Shown: one piece after another, positions 34,579-43,270 of the stretch
How positions within the stretch are numbered: position 1 is the first letter of the stretch
Layout: the number at the start of each line of letters is the position of its first letter
Source: Dehalobacter sp. CP
GTDB lineage: Bacteria; Bacillota_B; Desulfitobacteriia; Desulfitobacteriales; Syntrophobotulaceae
Direction: 5' to 3'
Length of the DNA stretch: 64,000 nt
Assembly (NCBI GenBank): GCA_009910795.1
Contig: VMEE01000079.1
Location: 60,424 to 124,423 of the forward strand
Translations under genes and position numbers: made by a program
The notes under the pieces: generated by a model
Database searches by the model: none
Seen by the model: the letters and a program-made list of their open reading frames with translations, nothing else
Told to the model about the DNA's origin: nothing

Positions 34579-37500
34579 ATGCCTACGATTAATGATTTTT
34601 TGTACAAAGGTTTGGATATTGGGGAAATAAGCGCTGCCTTAAGCAGAAAAGAGTCCCCGCAAATGATTTACCAAATAACCGGCAGCGAAAAAGCTGCGTT
34701 TGCAGCCCAGGTCTCCTTGCTGAAGCAGCAGGCTCTGATCATCACCTATACAGATGAACAAGCCCAAAAATGGGCAAGAGATCTGGAGGCATGGCTTCCG
34801 GGAAAAAATATTATGCTTTTCCCGACAACAGAGTGGCTTCCGTTTGAAGTTTTCAGCAGAAGTCACGAAATTACGGCAGAGAGAATCCGGGTCCTGAGCA
34901 CCCTGCTCCCATTCAACCGGGAAACAGACAGCGAAACAATTGTCGTTGCGCCCGTCCAGGCGATCATGAGGAAACTAATTCGCCCGGAAAAGTGGCTGAT
35001 ACATTGTATCCTTTTTAAGGTCGGGGAACAGTATGCAGTTTCTGACCTTATGCGCTTATTGGTAGAGGCCGGCTATGAACGTGAAGAAACCATTGAGGGC
35101 AGAGGCCAGTTTGCTTTGCGCGGTGGGATTCTCGATATTGCACCACATGACAGAGATCCTGTCAGGATAGAATTTTTTGATGAGGAAGTAGATTCTATCC
35201 GGGTATTTGATTTGGAGACCCAAAAATCGCTGGAAAGTATTTCTGAGGTCCTTATTGTTCCTGTTCAGGAGTATGTTATTGATACCAAAAGGCAGCAGGA
35301 TCTGAAAGGGGAAATCAAAGCCAGAGCCCGCAAAGCCGTCGGTCGTTTACAGCGGCTGGATCGGGTAGAAGCTGTTAAGAGACTTCATAAAAAAGTAGAA
35401 TATCTTGAAAACCGGCTGAACACGGGAATTCTTGATGAAAGCATTTATCCTTACCTGAGTCTGCTGTCCGAAGAGTATGTTCCTTTCTTTGAATGGCTCG
35501 ATCACGATTGTCTTGTATTTCTCGATGAACCGCTCCGGCTTAAGGAGCAGCTGGATTTTCAGTCCAATCAGCGTCTTACTGAATTTACGGACAACCTAGA
35601 AAAGGGAGAAGAGTTTGTTAATCCCGATCATTTATTTATCAGCTTTGAAGATTTGCTCGCCAGCGGAAAGCGTCCTTTGCTGGGCCTGTCGAATTTATTG
35701 CGGGAAATACCCGGGTTTGACCCTAAAAGAGTGACGAACATGATTGCCCGCCCTTTAGCCGGGTATGGTAAGACTTCAATCCTGGTGGAAGAGATCCAGC
35801 GGTGGAAGTCCATCGGATACGTGATTGCACTTTTTGCAGGGAACGAGGAACAATCTCAGCGGCTTGGGCAAGGGTTAAAGGACAGAAGCATTAATGCCAG
35901 TCTGGTCAGGATGGAAGATCCGATCAACCAGGGCGGCGTTTATATTTATCCGCTTTCGATCAACCAAGGCTTTGAACTGCCTGTAAGCAAAATGGTTATT
36001 TTTTCAGAATCAGAGATATACCGAAGAGAACGAAAACACCAGGCAAAACCCAAAAAAAGCCCAAAAGAAACAGATATTCTTTCTTTCAGCGACCTTAAAC
36101 CAGGTGATTACGTTGTGCACTTTTACCATGGAATCGGCAAGTTTACCGGAATTGAAACCATTGAGGTCGATGGTATTGAAAAGGATTATTTTGCGATTCG
36201 TTATGCCGGTGAAGATAAACTGTATGTGCCGCTTGATCAGCTGCAGCTGCTGCAGAAATACCTCGGAACAGAAGAATCAAGCACACCCAAGCTGAACAAA
36301 CTGAACGGCAATGAATGGAACAAGGCGAAAGCCAGGGCACAGGGTGCTGTTAAAGAGATGGCCATCAATTTGCTTGAGCTTTATGCGAAAAGGGAAGGGG
36401 CTGTGGGATTTGCTTATCCGGAAGACAGCTACTGGCAGAAAGAGTTTGAAGACCGCTTTCCATATGAAGAAACACCAGACCAGTTGCAGAGTATTATGGA
36501 GGTCAAGAACGATATGATGAAGTCCCGGCCGATGGACCGGCTTCTATGCGGGGATGTGGGGTACGGTAAAACTGAAGTTGCTCTGAGAGCCGCATTTAAG
36601 GCGGTAATCAGCGGCAAGCAGGTTGCAGTCATGGTACCGACGACCATCCTCGCCCAGCAGCATTATAATACGTTTAGAGAACGCTTTATGGATTATCCTG
36701 TAAAAATCGAAATGCTAAGCCGTTTTCGCACAGCCAAGGAACAGAAGCAGATCATTCAGAGTCTGAAGGACGGATCGCTTGATATCGTGGTCGGTACCCA
36801 CCGTCTCCTATCGGAAGGGGTTAGCTTCAAGGACCTGGGTCTGCTTGTTGTCGATGAAGAGCAGCGTTTTGGTGTTGCTCACAAAGAAAAGATCAAAACC
36901 CTGAAGACCAATGTGGATGTTTTAACTCTTTCAGCTACGCCGATTCCCAGAACCCTGCATATGTCTCTAGTTGGCTTAAGAGATATGAGCGTTATCATGA
37001 CGCCTCCGGAAGATAGGTTCCCTGTTCAAACATTTGTTGCCGAATTTAATGCGGATCTGGTAAGAGATGCAATACGCAGAGAATTATACAGGGGGGGCCA
37101 GGTGTTTTTTGTCCATAACCGGGTTGAGACACTGGATAGAGTGGTCAGACTGCTGAATTTGATTATCCCGGAAGCCCGTTGTGGGGTTGTGCATGGGCAG
37201 ATGAGTGAAACCCAACTCGAGAAAGAAATGATTTCCTTTTTGGAAAAAGAGAAAGATATTCTAATTTGCACTACCATCATCGAAACAGGTTTGGATATGC
37301 CGAACGTCAATACACTTATTGTCGATGGAGCGGACAAATTTGGCCTGAGCCAGCTTTATCAGCTCAGGGGCAGGGTGGGCAGGTCAAACCGGAAAGCGTA
37401 TGCCTACTTTTTATACCAACCGCAAAAAATTCTGACAGAAGAAGCAGAAAAGAGGCTGACTACAATCAGGGAATTCACTGAATTTGGTTCCGGTTTCAAG

Positions 37501-38148
37501 ATTGCCATGCGTGATTTGGAAATAAGAGGAGCAGGCAATTTTATCGGGGGGGAGCAGCATGGGCATCTTGCAAGCATTGGCTTCAGCCTTTATGTCAAGA
37601 TGCTGAAAGAGGCAGTTCAGCAATTACGTGGTGAAACAGTGGAAGAAGTCGCTGAGCCAGTCATAGATATTCAGGTCAAGGCGCTCCTTCCTGATGAATA
37701 TATCGTGGATAAGCAGATTAAGGCTACGCTTTACCAGAGAATGCTCGGCATTTCTAGTGAAGAACACTTAAGTGACTTTCTGGATGAACTGGTGGACAGA
37801 TTTGGAAACCCGCCCGATGAAGTTGAAAACCTGGCTAAAATTATCAGGATAAGAATGAAAGCCAAACAACTGGGTCTCGAACAGGTTGTTCAGCATAAAC
37901 AGAATATCTCCCTGCGGTTTGCCGCTGATCCCGAAATATCCGGAGAACAGCTGATGAGTATTGCCGCAAAATTTTCTTACCCGTTGTCATTTGCAGCTGG
38001 GGAACAAGGTAATCTTGAATTGAATCTGCGGCTTAGGGTTTCGAGTATAGAAGATATCTTTAAAGCCATATTTAAATTATTTGATATTTTAGAGGAATAT
38101 GTGATGCATCCGGCAGCAGTTGCCAGGACCGTATCCGGTACAGTTTAA
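34579..38148 (+). CDS. mfd: transcription-repair coupling factor
   Basis: 1189 residues. Order: UvrB-like N-terminal domains, the RNA polymerase-binding domain ([20 protein letters not shown] at about 510-530), then the RecG-like translocase with Walker [25 protein letters not shown] box, [11 protein letters not shown] and QLRGRVGRS, and a C-terminal TRCF domain. Mfd removes RNA polymerase stalled at DNA lesions and recruits UvrA. GCAGGAGGG lies six bases before ATG 34579; a longer frame from 34426 overlaps fin and lacks a site. It follows fin as in B. subtilis. Confidence 0.97.
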   Translation: MPTINDFLYKGLDIGEISAALSRKESPQMIYQITGSEKAAFAAQVSLLKQQALIITYTDEQAQKWARDLEAWLPGKNIMLFPTTEWLPFEVFSRSHEITAERIRVLSTLLPFNRETDSETIVVAPVQAIMRKLIRPEKWLIHCILFKVGEQYAVSDLMRLLVEAGYEREETIEGRGQFALRGGILDIAPHDRDPVRIEFFDEEVDSIRVFDLETQKSLESISEVLIVPVQEYVIDTKRQQDLKGEIKARARKAVGRLQRLDRVEAVKRLHKKVEYLENRLNTGILDESIYPYLSLLSEEYVPFFEWLDHDCLVFLDEPLRLKEQLDFQSNQRLTEFTDNLEKGEEFVNPDHLFISFEDLLASGKRPLLGLSNLLREIPGFDPKRVTNMIARPLAGYGKTSILVEEIQRWKSIGYVIALFAGNEEQSQRLGQGLKDRSINASLVRMEDPINQGGVYIYPLSINQGFELPVSKMVIFSESEIYRRERKHQAKPKKSPKETDILSFSDLKPGDYVVHFYHGIGKFTGIETIEVDGIEKDYFAIRYAGEDKLYVPLDQLQLLQKYLGTEESSTPKLNKLNGNEWNKAKARAQGAVKEMAINLLELYAKREGAVGFAYPEDSYWQKEFEDRFPYEETPDQLQSIMEVKNDMMKSRPMDRLLCGDVGYGKTEVALRAAFKAVISGKQVAVMVPTTILAQQHYNTFRERFMDYPVKIEMLSRFRTAKEQKQIIQSLKDGSLDIVVGTHRLLSEGVSFKDLGLLVVDEEQRFGVAHKEKIKTLKTNVDVLTLSATPIPRTLHMSLVGLRDMSVIMTPPEDRFPVQTFVAEFNADLVRDAIRRELYRGGQVFFVHNRVETLDRVVRLLNLIIPEARCGVVHGQMSETQLEKEMISFLEKEKDILICTTIIETGLDMPNVNTLIVDGADKFGLSQLYQLRGRVGRSNRKAYAYFLYQPQKILTEEAEKRLTTIREFTEFGSGFKIAMRDLEIRGAGNFIGGEQHGHLASIGFSLYVKMLKEAVQQLRGETVEEVAEPVIDIQVKALLPDEYIVDKQIKATLYQRMLGISSEEHLSDFLDELVDRFGNPPDEVENLAKIIRIRMKAKQLGLEQVVQHKQNISLRFAADPEISGEQLMSIAAKFSYPLSFAAGEQGNLELNLRLRVSSIEDIFKAIFKLFDILEEYVMHPAAVARTVSGTV

Positions 38149-38149
38149 A

Positions 38150-38178
38150 TTGCTTAATAAATCGTAACTTGGTATAAT
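38150..38178 (+). promoter_or_regulatory. sigma-A promoter of prsA
   Basis: TTGCTT (38150-38155) and a perfect TATAAT (38173-38178) are 17 bases apart, with the extended -10 TGG just before TATAAT. The start near 38185 leaves a leader of about 27 bases. Confidence 0.75.
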
Positions 38179-38211
38179 GACTTCATCCGAGCGAAAGGGA
38201 GATAGGGATTA

Positions 38212-39156
38212 ATGAAAAAAATAACAATAACAATGATCATCATGCTGCTTGCTTCGCTGCTTATGCTCAATGGCTGCGCCAAACAGGAATTTGCAGTTAA
38301 AGTGAATAAGCAAAGTATCCCCATGACGACTTATGAAGAAAAGTTAAATGCCAGCAAAACCTATTATGAGAAGCAGGGTATGGACTTTAGCACGGATGAG
38401 GGCAAGGCCAGTCTGGAAAGCATCAAAAGTTCCGTCCTCGAAAATATTATTATGACAGAATTAATTCGACAGGAAGTTGAGAAGAATAAATGGGATACAA
38501 CCAATCCAGAAGTTACAAAGAAAATAGATGAGCTCAAAAGTACGCTGACCAATCAGGATTACGCAAGTTTTCTGAAAGAACAGGCGATGACCGAAGAAGA
38601 AGTGGCCAATTTTTATGCTTTTTCGTATTACGTTGGTAAAGATGTGACAGTTTCGGATCAGGAAGTCCAGCAGTATTTTGAATCGCATTACTCCGATTTT
38701 GGTGGACAGGATGAACAGGTCAAGGCCAGCCACGTTTTGGTTGCGACTGAAGCGGAAGCCAATAAAGTAATCCAGGAGTATAAGGATGGTAAAGATTTTT
38801 CCGAACTGGCCAAGGAATATTCTACAGACACCGGCAGTAAGGATTCAGGCGGGGATCTCGGTTATTTTTCCCACGGAGAAATGGTGACTGAATTTGAAGA
38901 GGCTGCTTTCAGCCAAAAGGTAGGAACCATTTCAGAAGCACCGGTTAAGACGAAATATGGCTACCATGTCATTCTGGTTGAAGACCATAAAGAGGCTGTT
39001 GTGCCTGACTTTGAAAAAGTTAAAGCAAGCGTTCAGGAAGATGCTCTCGAAAATGCCAAAAATCTGAAAGTATCAAGCTATTATTCGGAACTTAGACAAG
39101 CGGCTGAAGTCGAATACGCCGAAGAATTGAAACCGGCAGATACAACTGCTAAATAA
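38212..39156 (+). CDS. prsA: PrsA-like lipoprotein foldase (parvulin peptidyl-prolyl isomerase)
   Basis: 314 residues. A lipoprotein signal (MKK, hydrophobic core, lipobox LNGC with Cys22) anchors it to the outer face of the membrane. A SurA-type N-terminal helical region (about 30-160) precedes a parvulin domain at about 165-260 (VKASHVLVATEAEANKV...DFSELAKEYSTD...GGDLGYFSHGEMVTEFEEAAF...TKYGYHVILV). It assists folding of exported proteins. This gene is an insertion between mfd and spoVT relative to B. subtilis and has its own promoter and terminator. Confidence 0.9.
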   Translation: MKKITITMIIMLLASLLMLNGCAKQEFAVKVNKQSIPMTTYEEKLNASKTYYEKQGMDFSTDEGKASLESIKSSVLENIIMTELIRQEVEKNKWDTTNPEVTKKIDELKSTLTNQDYASFLKEQAMTEEEVANFYAFSYYVGKDVTVSDQEVQQYFESHYSDFGGQDEQVKASHVLVATEAEANKVIQEYKDGKDFSELAKEYSTDTGSKDSGGDLGYFSHGEMVTEFEEAAFSQKVGTISEAPVKTKYGYHVILVEDHKEAVVPDFEKVKASVQEDALENAKNLKVSSYYSELRQAAEVEYAEELKPADTTAK

Positions 39157-39188
39157 GCAATAGGATTGTTTAATCTAATCAAACCATA

Positions 39189-39236
39189 AGAGGGAGTAAC
39201 AAAACTTCAGTTTTTGTTACTCCTCTATTTATTTAT
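39189..39236 (+). terminator. terminator of prsA
   Basis: AGAGGGAGTAACAAAA and TTTTTGTTACTCCTCT pair over about 15 bp with one bulge, followed by ATTTATTTATT. Confidence 0.8.
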
Positions 39237-39323
39237 TCGTAAGTCTGCAACAGACCAAGAATATTTTAGCACAAGACAGATCGGTAATCCCGGATTATTC
39301 TTTTTTGCGTGTATGGAAAAATA

Positions 39324-39354
39324 TGAATAATAAAGCAGTTCAAGATATATACTA
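39324..39354 (+). promoter_or_regulatory. sigma-G-type promoter of spoVT
   Basis: TGAATA (39324-39329) is 18 bases from TATACTA (39348-39354). This fits the sigma-G pattern GHATR-N17/18-CATNHTA with one mismatch at the first -10 base. spoVT is a known sigma-G gene in B. subtilis. Confidence 0.55.
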
Positions 39355-39394
39355 AGATTGAATTAGTCGCTTTGGAAAAAGGAGGGAGAACTTA

Positions 39395-39943
39395 ATGAAA
39401 GCAACCGGAATTGTCAGAAGAATAGATGATCTTGGCCGAGTAGTTATTCCCAAGGAAATCCGGCGGACTTTGCGGATAAGAGAAGGAGATCCACTGGAGA
39501 TTTTTGTGGACAGAGAAGGGGAAGTGATACTAAAGAAGTATTCGCCCATTGGTGAGTTGGGAGACTTCGCCAAAGAATATGCGGATTCTTTATTTGAATC
39601 AACAGGACACATTGCCTGTATCGGAGATAGAGATGTCATCATCGCGGTGTCAGGGGCTTCCAAGAAAGACTACCTAAACAAATCTCTTGGTGCTGTAGCC
39701 GAGCAGGCCATGGAAGAAAGGAGAACCATTTACAATACGGGAGAATCTTCTGTTTTGAAAGAAACGGAAGGAGAGGAAAAAGTCAAAGCAACAAATCAGG
39801 TCATTGCACCGATTATTGCTGAAGGTGATCCAATTGGGGTAGTCGTACTCATGTCCAAAGAACCGAACATCAAGATGGGAGATTTGGAAATCAAACTTGC
39901 TGAAACTGCAGCGGGCTTTTTAGCCAAACAAATGGAACAGTAA
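39395..39943 (+). CDS. spoVT: stage V sporulation regulator SpoVT
   Basis: 182 residues. The N-terminal AbrB swapped-hairpin DNA-binding domain MKATGIVRRIDDLGRVVIPK is nearly the SpoVT standard, followed by a GAF-like domain (about 55-178; GHIACIGDRDVIIAVSG, VIAPIIAEGDPIGVVVL). SpoVT tunes sigma-G-dependent genes in the forespore. AAAGGAGGGAGAA lies before the ATG. A sigma-G-like promoter is upstream and a strong terminator follows. Confidence 0.95.
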   Translation: MKATGIVRRIDDLGRVVIPKEIRRTLRIREGDPLEIFVDREGEVILKKYSPIGELGDFAKEYADSLFESTGHIACIGDRDVIIAVSGASKKDYLNKSLGAVAEQAMEERRTIYNTGESSVLKETEGEEKVKATNQVIAPIIAEGDPIGVVVLMSKEPNIKMGDLEIKLAETAAGFLAKQMEQ

Positions 39944-39970
39944 TGTTTAAATGCAAAGAATAAAAATTGA

Positions 39971-40005
39971 AAGGACTGTTAACAGCATGTTGACAGTCCT
40001 TTTCT
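39971..40005 (+). terminator. intrinsic terminator of spoVT
   Basis: AAGGACTGTTAACA (39971-39984) and TGTTGACAGTCCTT (39988-40001) form a 14-bp stem with one wobble and a GCA loop, followed by TTTCTT. Confidence 0.88.
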
Positions 40006-40010
40006 TAATG

Positions 40011-40115
40011 GTGCGTGCTCAGATAAGCGCGCATTACCTAATTGGTGAAAGTCCAGTTGGGGTAAGTACCAAGGAGGCGTCCCGAGATGCTTGCCAAAGA
40101 TCTTCCTGCCATTTA
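40011..40115 (+). mobile_element. candidate group II intron 5-prime fragment
   Basis: The stretch begins GTGCG, the 5-prime signature of group II introns, then GCGTGC/GCGCGC form a small hairpin around a CAGATAA-containing loop, and TTACCTAATTGG pairs with CCAGTTGGGGTAA around TGAAAGT. This order resembles the start of domain I of bacterial group II introns. No reverse transcriptase, domain V or 3-prime end follows before mazG at 40178, so it would be a remnant. A different structured RNA is possible; the right boundary is a guess. Confidence 0.38.
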
Positions 40116-40177
40116 TAGTATTATTGGACAAGCAACGAGTGCCTTGTCAACCTTAATATAAAACAGGAGGAAAGCAA

Positions 40178-41347
40178 GTGAACCCGATATTAAATATTCT
40201 GGGCCTCGGAGACCAAGGACTTGATTCTTTGTCTCTTGCCGCCTATAAATTATTGAAAGGTTCAGATCTGATATTCCTGTGGAATGCCGAACATCCGGCA
40301 GCTTCAGATCTGATTCGGGAGGGTTTTCCGTGCCAGGAAATATTCGCAGCAGCAGAAAAAACGGAAAATATCCTTTTAGACCTAGACACAGGACTCGATT
40401 TGATTGCAGAAAAGGTTATGACGGTGTCCGGTAAGAAGCAAATAACACTCGCTTTGCCGGGTTTCCCAATCGCGGAAGGCAGGATCACAGCCGGACTTTA
40501 CCAAAGGCTTGGAACCTCTTTTACTCTGAAGGCGACAATGATCAGGGAAAATAGTGACCGGCTGGAAAGGCTCACTGCAATTATGGCCGAATTGCGTTCT
40601 GCTTGGGGGTGTCCTTGGGATAAGGAGCAGGATCATGAGTCGCTGAAGAAATACCTGATTGAAGAGGCCTATGAAGTGTTGGATGCAATTGATTCCAAAA
40701 ATATGAATAATTTATGTGAGGAATTGGGAGACTTATTATTACAAGTCGTGTTCCATTCCCGCATTGCAGAGGAATCCGGGCGATTCAGCCTGAACGATGT
40801 CATAAAGGGCATTTCGGATAAACTGATACGCCGGCATCCTCATGTTTTTGGGTCAGTTGAAGTAGCATCAAGCCAGGAAGTTCTGGTAAACTGGGATGAA
40901 ATTAAAAAAATGGAAAAGCTGACATCCCAAAGTCCGGAAAAAGAAACGGAAAGGAATTTCTTTGATATTCCAGGAGGGCTTCCAGCGCTGCAATTCGCTG
41001 AAAAGACTCAAAAAAAGGCTTCTAAAGCCGGTTTTGACTGGGAGGATCACCGGGGCCCCCTTTCTAAAATCTATGAAGAGCTCGCTGAGCTTGAAAAGGA
41101 AGTGGGAAAAAGTCCAAGAATAGAAGAAGAACTAGGCGATTTGCTCTTTTCTATTGTTAATCTGTCGCGCTTTCTCGGAATAAACGCTGAAGAAGCCCTG
41201 CGGCAGGGGACGAAGAAATTTCAACAAAGATTTTATAAAATGATGCACAAAATAGATTTGGAAGGACCTAACAGAGGAGGAATGAGCATGGAAAACATGA
41301 ATTTTTTCTGGGAAGTGGTAAAAAGTGAAGAAAAAACTGGGGTTTGA
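40178..41347 (+). CDS. mazG: MazG-family NTP pyrophosphohydrolase with shortened TP-methylase-like N-terminus
   Basis: 389 residues. Residues 1-125 resemble the beginning of the tetrapyrrole-methylase-like domain of YabN (ILGLGDQGLDSLSLAAYKLL; LALPGFPIAEGRITAGLY), but the second lobe is missing: YabN of B. subtilis is about 100 residues longer. Residues about 140-385 carry two MazG units with the metal motifs EEAYEVLDAI...EELGDLLLQVVFHSRI and EELAELEKEV...EELGDLLFSIVNLSRF, plus WGCPWDKEQDHESLKKYLIEE split between them. MazG hydrolyses NTPs, for example in stress or nucleotide house-cleaning. GTG start after CAGGAGG. The order spoVT-mazG matches B. subtilis without yabM. Confidence 0.88.
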   Translation: MNPILNILGLGDQGLDSLSLAAYKLLKGSDLIFLWNAEHPAASDLIREGFPCQEIFAAAEKTENILLDLDTGLDLIAEKVMTVSGKKQITLALPGFPIAEGRITAGLYQRLGTSFTLKATMIRENSDRLERLTAIMAELRSAWGCPWDKEQDHESLKKYLIEEAYEVLDAIDSKNMNNLCEELGDLLLQVVFHSRIAEESGRFSLNDVIKGISDKLIRRHPHVFGSVEVASSQEVLVNWDEIKKMEKLTSQSPEKETERNFFDIPGGLPALQFAEKTQKKASKAGFDWEDHRGPLSKIYEELAELEKEVGKSPRIEEELGDLLFSIVNLSRFLGINAEEALRQGTKKFQQRFYKMMHKIDLEGPNRGGMSMENMNFFWEVVKSEEKTGV

Positions 41348-41431
41348 GGTTTATTTTAGCATTTCCAAGAAGGAGAATGCAGTTTCATAGCGAATATAGA
41401 GGCTATTAGTTTATTATTGGGAGGGAGACTT

Positions 41432-41704
41432 TTGAATAAAGCGGAACTCGTTGCTGCAGTAGCAGAAAAGACCGAATTCACCAAGAAGGATGCCGAAAAA
41501 GCGGTAGCCGCAGTCTTTGACACAATCAGTCAAGCAATGGCAAGTGGTGAGAAAGTCCAATTAGTTGGTTTTGGTACATTTGAGGTTAAGAAAAGAGAAG
41601 AGCGTGTCGGTAGAAATCCTCAGACAAAAGAGGAAATTGTCATTCCCGCATGCAAAGTACCTGGCTTTAAGGCAGGAAAAGCTTTAAAAGAGTCAGTACA
41701 GTAA
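41432..41704 (+). CDS. hup: HU-family DNA-binding protein
   Basis: 90 residues, the standard HU length: [42 protein letters not shown] and [15 protein letters not shown]. It bends and compacts DNA as a dimer. TTG 41432 gives the exact family N-terminus and follows GGGAGGGAG; an ATG-like longer frame from 41417 is not conserved. A terminator follows. In B. subtilis hbs lies elsewhere, so its place between mazG and rqcP is typical of clostridia-like genomes rather than bacilli. Confidence 0.94.
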   Translation: MNKAELVAAVAEKTEFTKKDAEKAVAAVFDTISQAMASGEKVQLVGFGTFEVKKREERVGRNPQTKEEIVIPACKVPGFKAGKALKESVQ

Positions 41705-41739
41705 GTTCTTGAATTTTTTAAGTTCATAGCTTGATTGCG

Positions 41740-41771
41740 AAAAACCAGGTTCTTTTTGAGCCTGGTTTTTT
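41740..41771 (+). terminator. intrinsic terminator of hup
   Basis: AAAAACCAGG and CCTGGTTTTTT form a hairpin with an 11-base loop and a T-run. Confidence 0.9.
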
Positions 41772-41803
41772 AAGATGCATTTCAAAATAAGGAGTTGTTT
41801 TGT

Positions 41804-42058
41804 TTGAGACTGGACAAATATCTTAAGGTATCAAGGCTTATCAAAAGGAGAACTGTGGCCAAGGATGTCTGTGGAGGCGAAAAAGTCAGTGTTAATGGCA
41901 GAGTTGCCAAACCTTCGGCAGAAGTAAAGCCTGGAGACATTATTTGCATTGATATGCGGAATCATATCCTTGAGGTCAAGGTGCTGTCGACGCCACCAAG
42001 TGCCAAGGCGGAAGAAGCTGAGACACTCTATCAGCTGATTAAAGATGAAAAAAAATGA
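41804..42058 (+). CDS. rqcP: S4-domain RNA-binding protein RqcP (YabO)
   Basis: 84 residues: MRLDKYLKVSRLIKRRTVAK, VSVNGRVAKPSAEVKPGDII and a C-terminal AETLYQLIKDEK match YabO, renamed RqcP, which works with RqcH in alanine-tailing of stalled nascent chains on 50S subunits. TTG 41804 gives the family N-terminus, nine bases after AAGGAG. The order rqcP-yabP-yabQ-divIC is that of B. subtilis. Confidence 0.92.
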   Translation: MRLDKYLKVSRLIKRRTVAKDVCGGEKVSVNGRVAKPSAEVKPGDIICIDMRNHILEVKVLSTPPSAKAEEAETLYQLIKDEKK

Positions 42059-42066
42059 TGTCTAAA

Positions 42067-42113
42067 CCCCCGACTTTCTGAATAAGTATTTATTCAGAAA
42101 GGGCTTTGGGGGG
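42067..42113 (+). promoter_or_regulatory. hairpin that can sequester the yabP ribosome site
   Basis: CTTTCTGAATAA (42074-42085) and TTATTCAGAAAG (42090-42101) form a perfect 12-bp stem with a GTAT loop. Flanking CCCCC (42067-42071) can pair with the G-run 42108-42112 that serves as the yabP Shine-Dalgarno. It has no downstream U-run, so translational control or mRNA stability is more likely than termination. Confidence 0.5.
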
Positions 42114-42119
42114 ATGGAA

Positions 42120-42398
42120 ATGACAGGCCAACGGGAAATTGAGCATAAGATTGTTATCAAAGACAGAAAACTGCTGACGGTTTCAGGGGTAAAAAAGGTA
42201 AAATCGTTCGACCCCAAAGAGATTACGCTGGATACCACAAAAGGTAGGGTAACGATTAAGGGGCGGGACCTGGGTGTAAACAATCTTAACCTCGAACAAT
42301 CAGAGCTGGAGATTGAAGGCCAAATTGACATGCTGACTTATGCTGCGAGTGGATCTGGAGAATCCTCCAAAGGAGTATGGGAAAAAATTTTCAAATAG
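42120..42398 (+). CDS. yabP: sporulation protein YabP
   Basis: 92 residues of the YabP/YqfC family: REIEHKIVIKDRKLLTVSGVKKVKSFDPKEI and the C-terminal beta-rich LNLEQSELEIEGQIDMLTY. In B. subtilis YabP is a mother-cell (sigma-E) spore-coat assembly factor working with YabQ. The run GGGGGG abuts ATG 42114, so ATG 42120, six bases further, is preferred. The G-run is in a hairpin. yabQ follows in the same reading frame. Confidence 0.9.
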   Translation: MTGQREIEHKIVIKDRKLLTVSGVKKVKSFDPKEITLDTTKGRVTIKGRDLGVNNLNLEQSELEIEGQIDMLTYAASGSGESSKGVWEKIFK

Positions 42399-42440
42399 CC
42401 TTTTGAAGGGGGCGAAATCGGGATTAGCGAGTTTGCTGTT

Positions 42441-42893
42441 TTGATTAGCATTGTCCTAAGTGGATTACTTGTTGGGATATGTTTTGATTTTTACCGAATG
42501 TTACGCTGGCATTTGGGCCTAACAAAGATACAGACGTTTTTGGGAGATTTGCTTTTCTCTGTTGCTGCGCTTGGAATTATTTTTTACTTTGCGCAAAAAG
42601 CAAATTACCTTGAATTTCGTTTTTATCTGTTTCTGGGAAGTTTGCTGGGTCTTTTGCTCTATATTGCGATTTTTAGCCGATATGTTAAAAAATTTTTTGA
42701 TGTGTTATTTCGCTTGATCCGTTACGTTAGCCAATTCATCAGAAAGCTTATCCAGGCGTTTTTGCGGGGCGTTTACATCGGAATTGCCGGAATGATGCGG
42801 ATTCCCTATGGCATTCTGCGCTGGCTGGGGATGCTTCTGTATCGGATCGGTGAAGCGATAAGCCGGAATACTTTGATCAAAAAAAGCAAATAG
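42441..42893 (+). CDS. yabQ: spore cortex membrane protein YabQ
   Basis: About 150 residues; the N-terminal half has about three hydrophobic helices with LLVGICFDFYRMLRW, typical of YabQ, a mother-cell membrane protein needed for spore cortex formation. The rest is basic and amphipathic (KKFFDVLFRLIRYVSQFIRKLIQ). The start is uncertain: the TTG at 42441 has no good ribosome site, while GAAGGGGGCG (42405-42414) precedes only ATC 42417 and ATT 42423 in this frame. The in-frame extension from ATC reads x-GISEFAVLISIVLS, which looks like protein. The coordinates given use the only canonical start. Confidence 0.82.
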   Translation: MISIVLSGLLVGICFDFYRMLRWHLGLTKIQTFLGDLLFSVAALGIIFYFAQKANYLEFRFYLFLGSLLGLLLYIAIFSRYVKKFFDVLFRLIRYVSQFIRKLIQAFLRGVYIGIAGMMRIPYGILRWLGMLLYRIGEAISRNTLIKKSK

Positions 42894-43030
42894 TATTGAT
42901 TTTGACTAGCTTTAATTATATAATAACTATACTTATAATATTTTTGTAGTTGATTTGTACAGAATATGTAGCTGGTATGTAGATGAAGTTTTGTCTTTGT
43001 TGGTAAATTGACAATAAGGAAAAGAAGATT

Positions 43031-43270
43031 TTGCACTGGGAAATACGAGGATTGGAAAAACTGAGTTTCCGGGAGAGACAAGCTGTCATGCTTAAAGAAA
43101 GCGGGCGTTCCAGCGAGGATATCGCCAAGGTTTTGGGGATAAGCGGCAGTTCTGTTTCAACCATGCTCGCAAGGGCCAAGACCAAAGGATATCAGATCAT
43201 CGGAATCATCCAGGATCATGAATTAGGGCTGAATTATCCACTGGAGGATGATGAGGAAAATGAGAAATAG
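43031..43270 (+). CDS. small helix-turn-helix protein (sigma region 4 / LuxR-like)
   Basis: 79 residues. The core LSFRERQAVMLKESGRSSEDIAKVLGISGSSVSTMLARAKTKG is a sigma-70 region 4 or LuxR-type helix-turn-helix without any other sigma domain. TTG 43031 lies about nine bases after AAGGA. It overlaps the start of divIC, so it is coexpressed with this division gene. It is absent from the equivalent place in B. subtilis. Possible roles are a small transcription regulator or a sigma-like activator; targets are unknown. I do not recognise a named gene. Confidence 0.72.
   Translation: MHWEIRGLEKLSFRERQAVMLKESGRSSEDIAKVLGISGSSVSTMLARAKTKGYQIIGIIQDHELGLNYPLEDDEENEK

Noticed and set aside
40011..40140. 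Cobalamin riboswitch suggested by GGTGAAAGTCC and a TTGCCAAAG...CCTGCC string
   Set aside because: The B12-box order and the conserved core are not in place, and mazG is not an expected target. A group II intron fragment explains the GTGCG start and pairing better.
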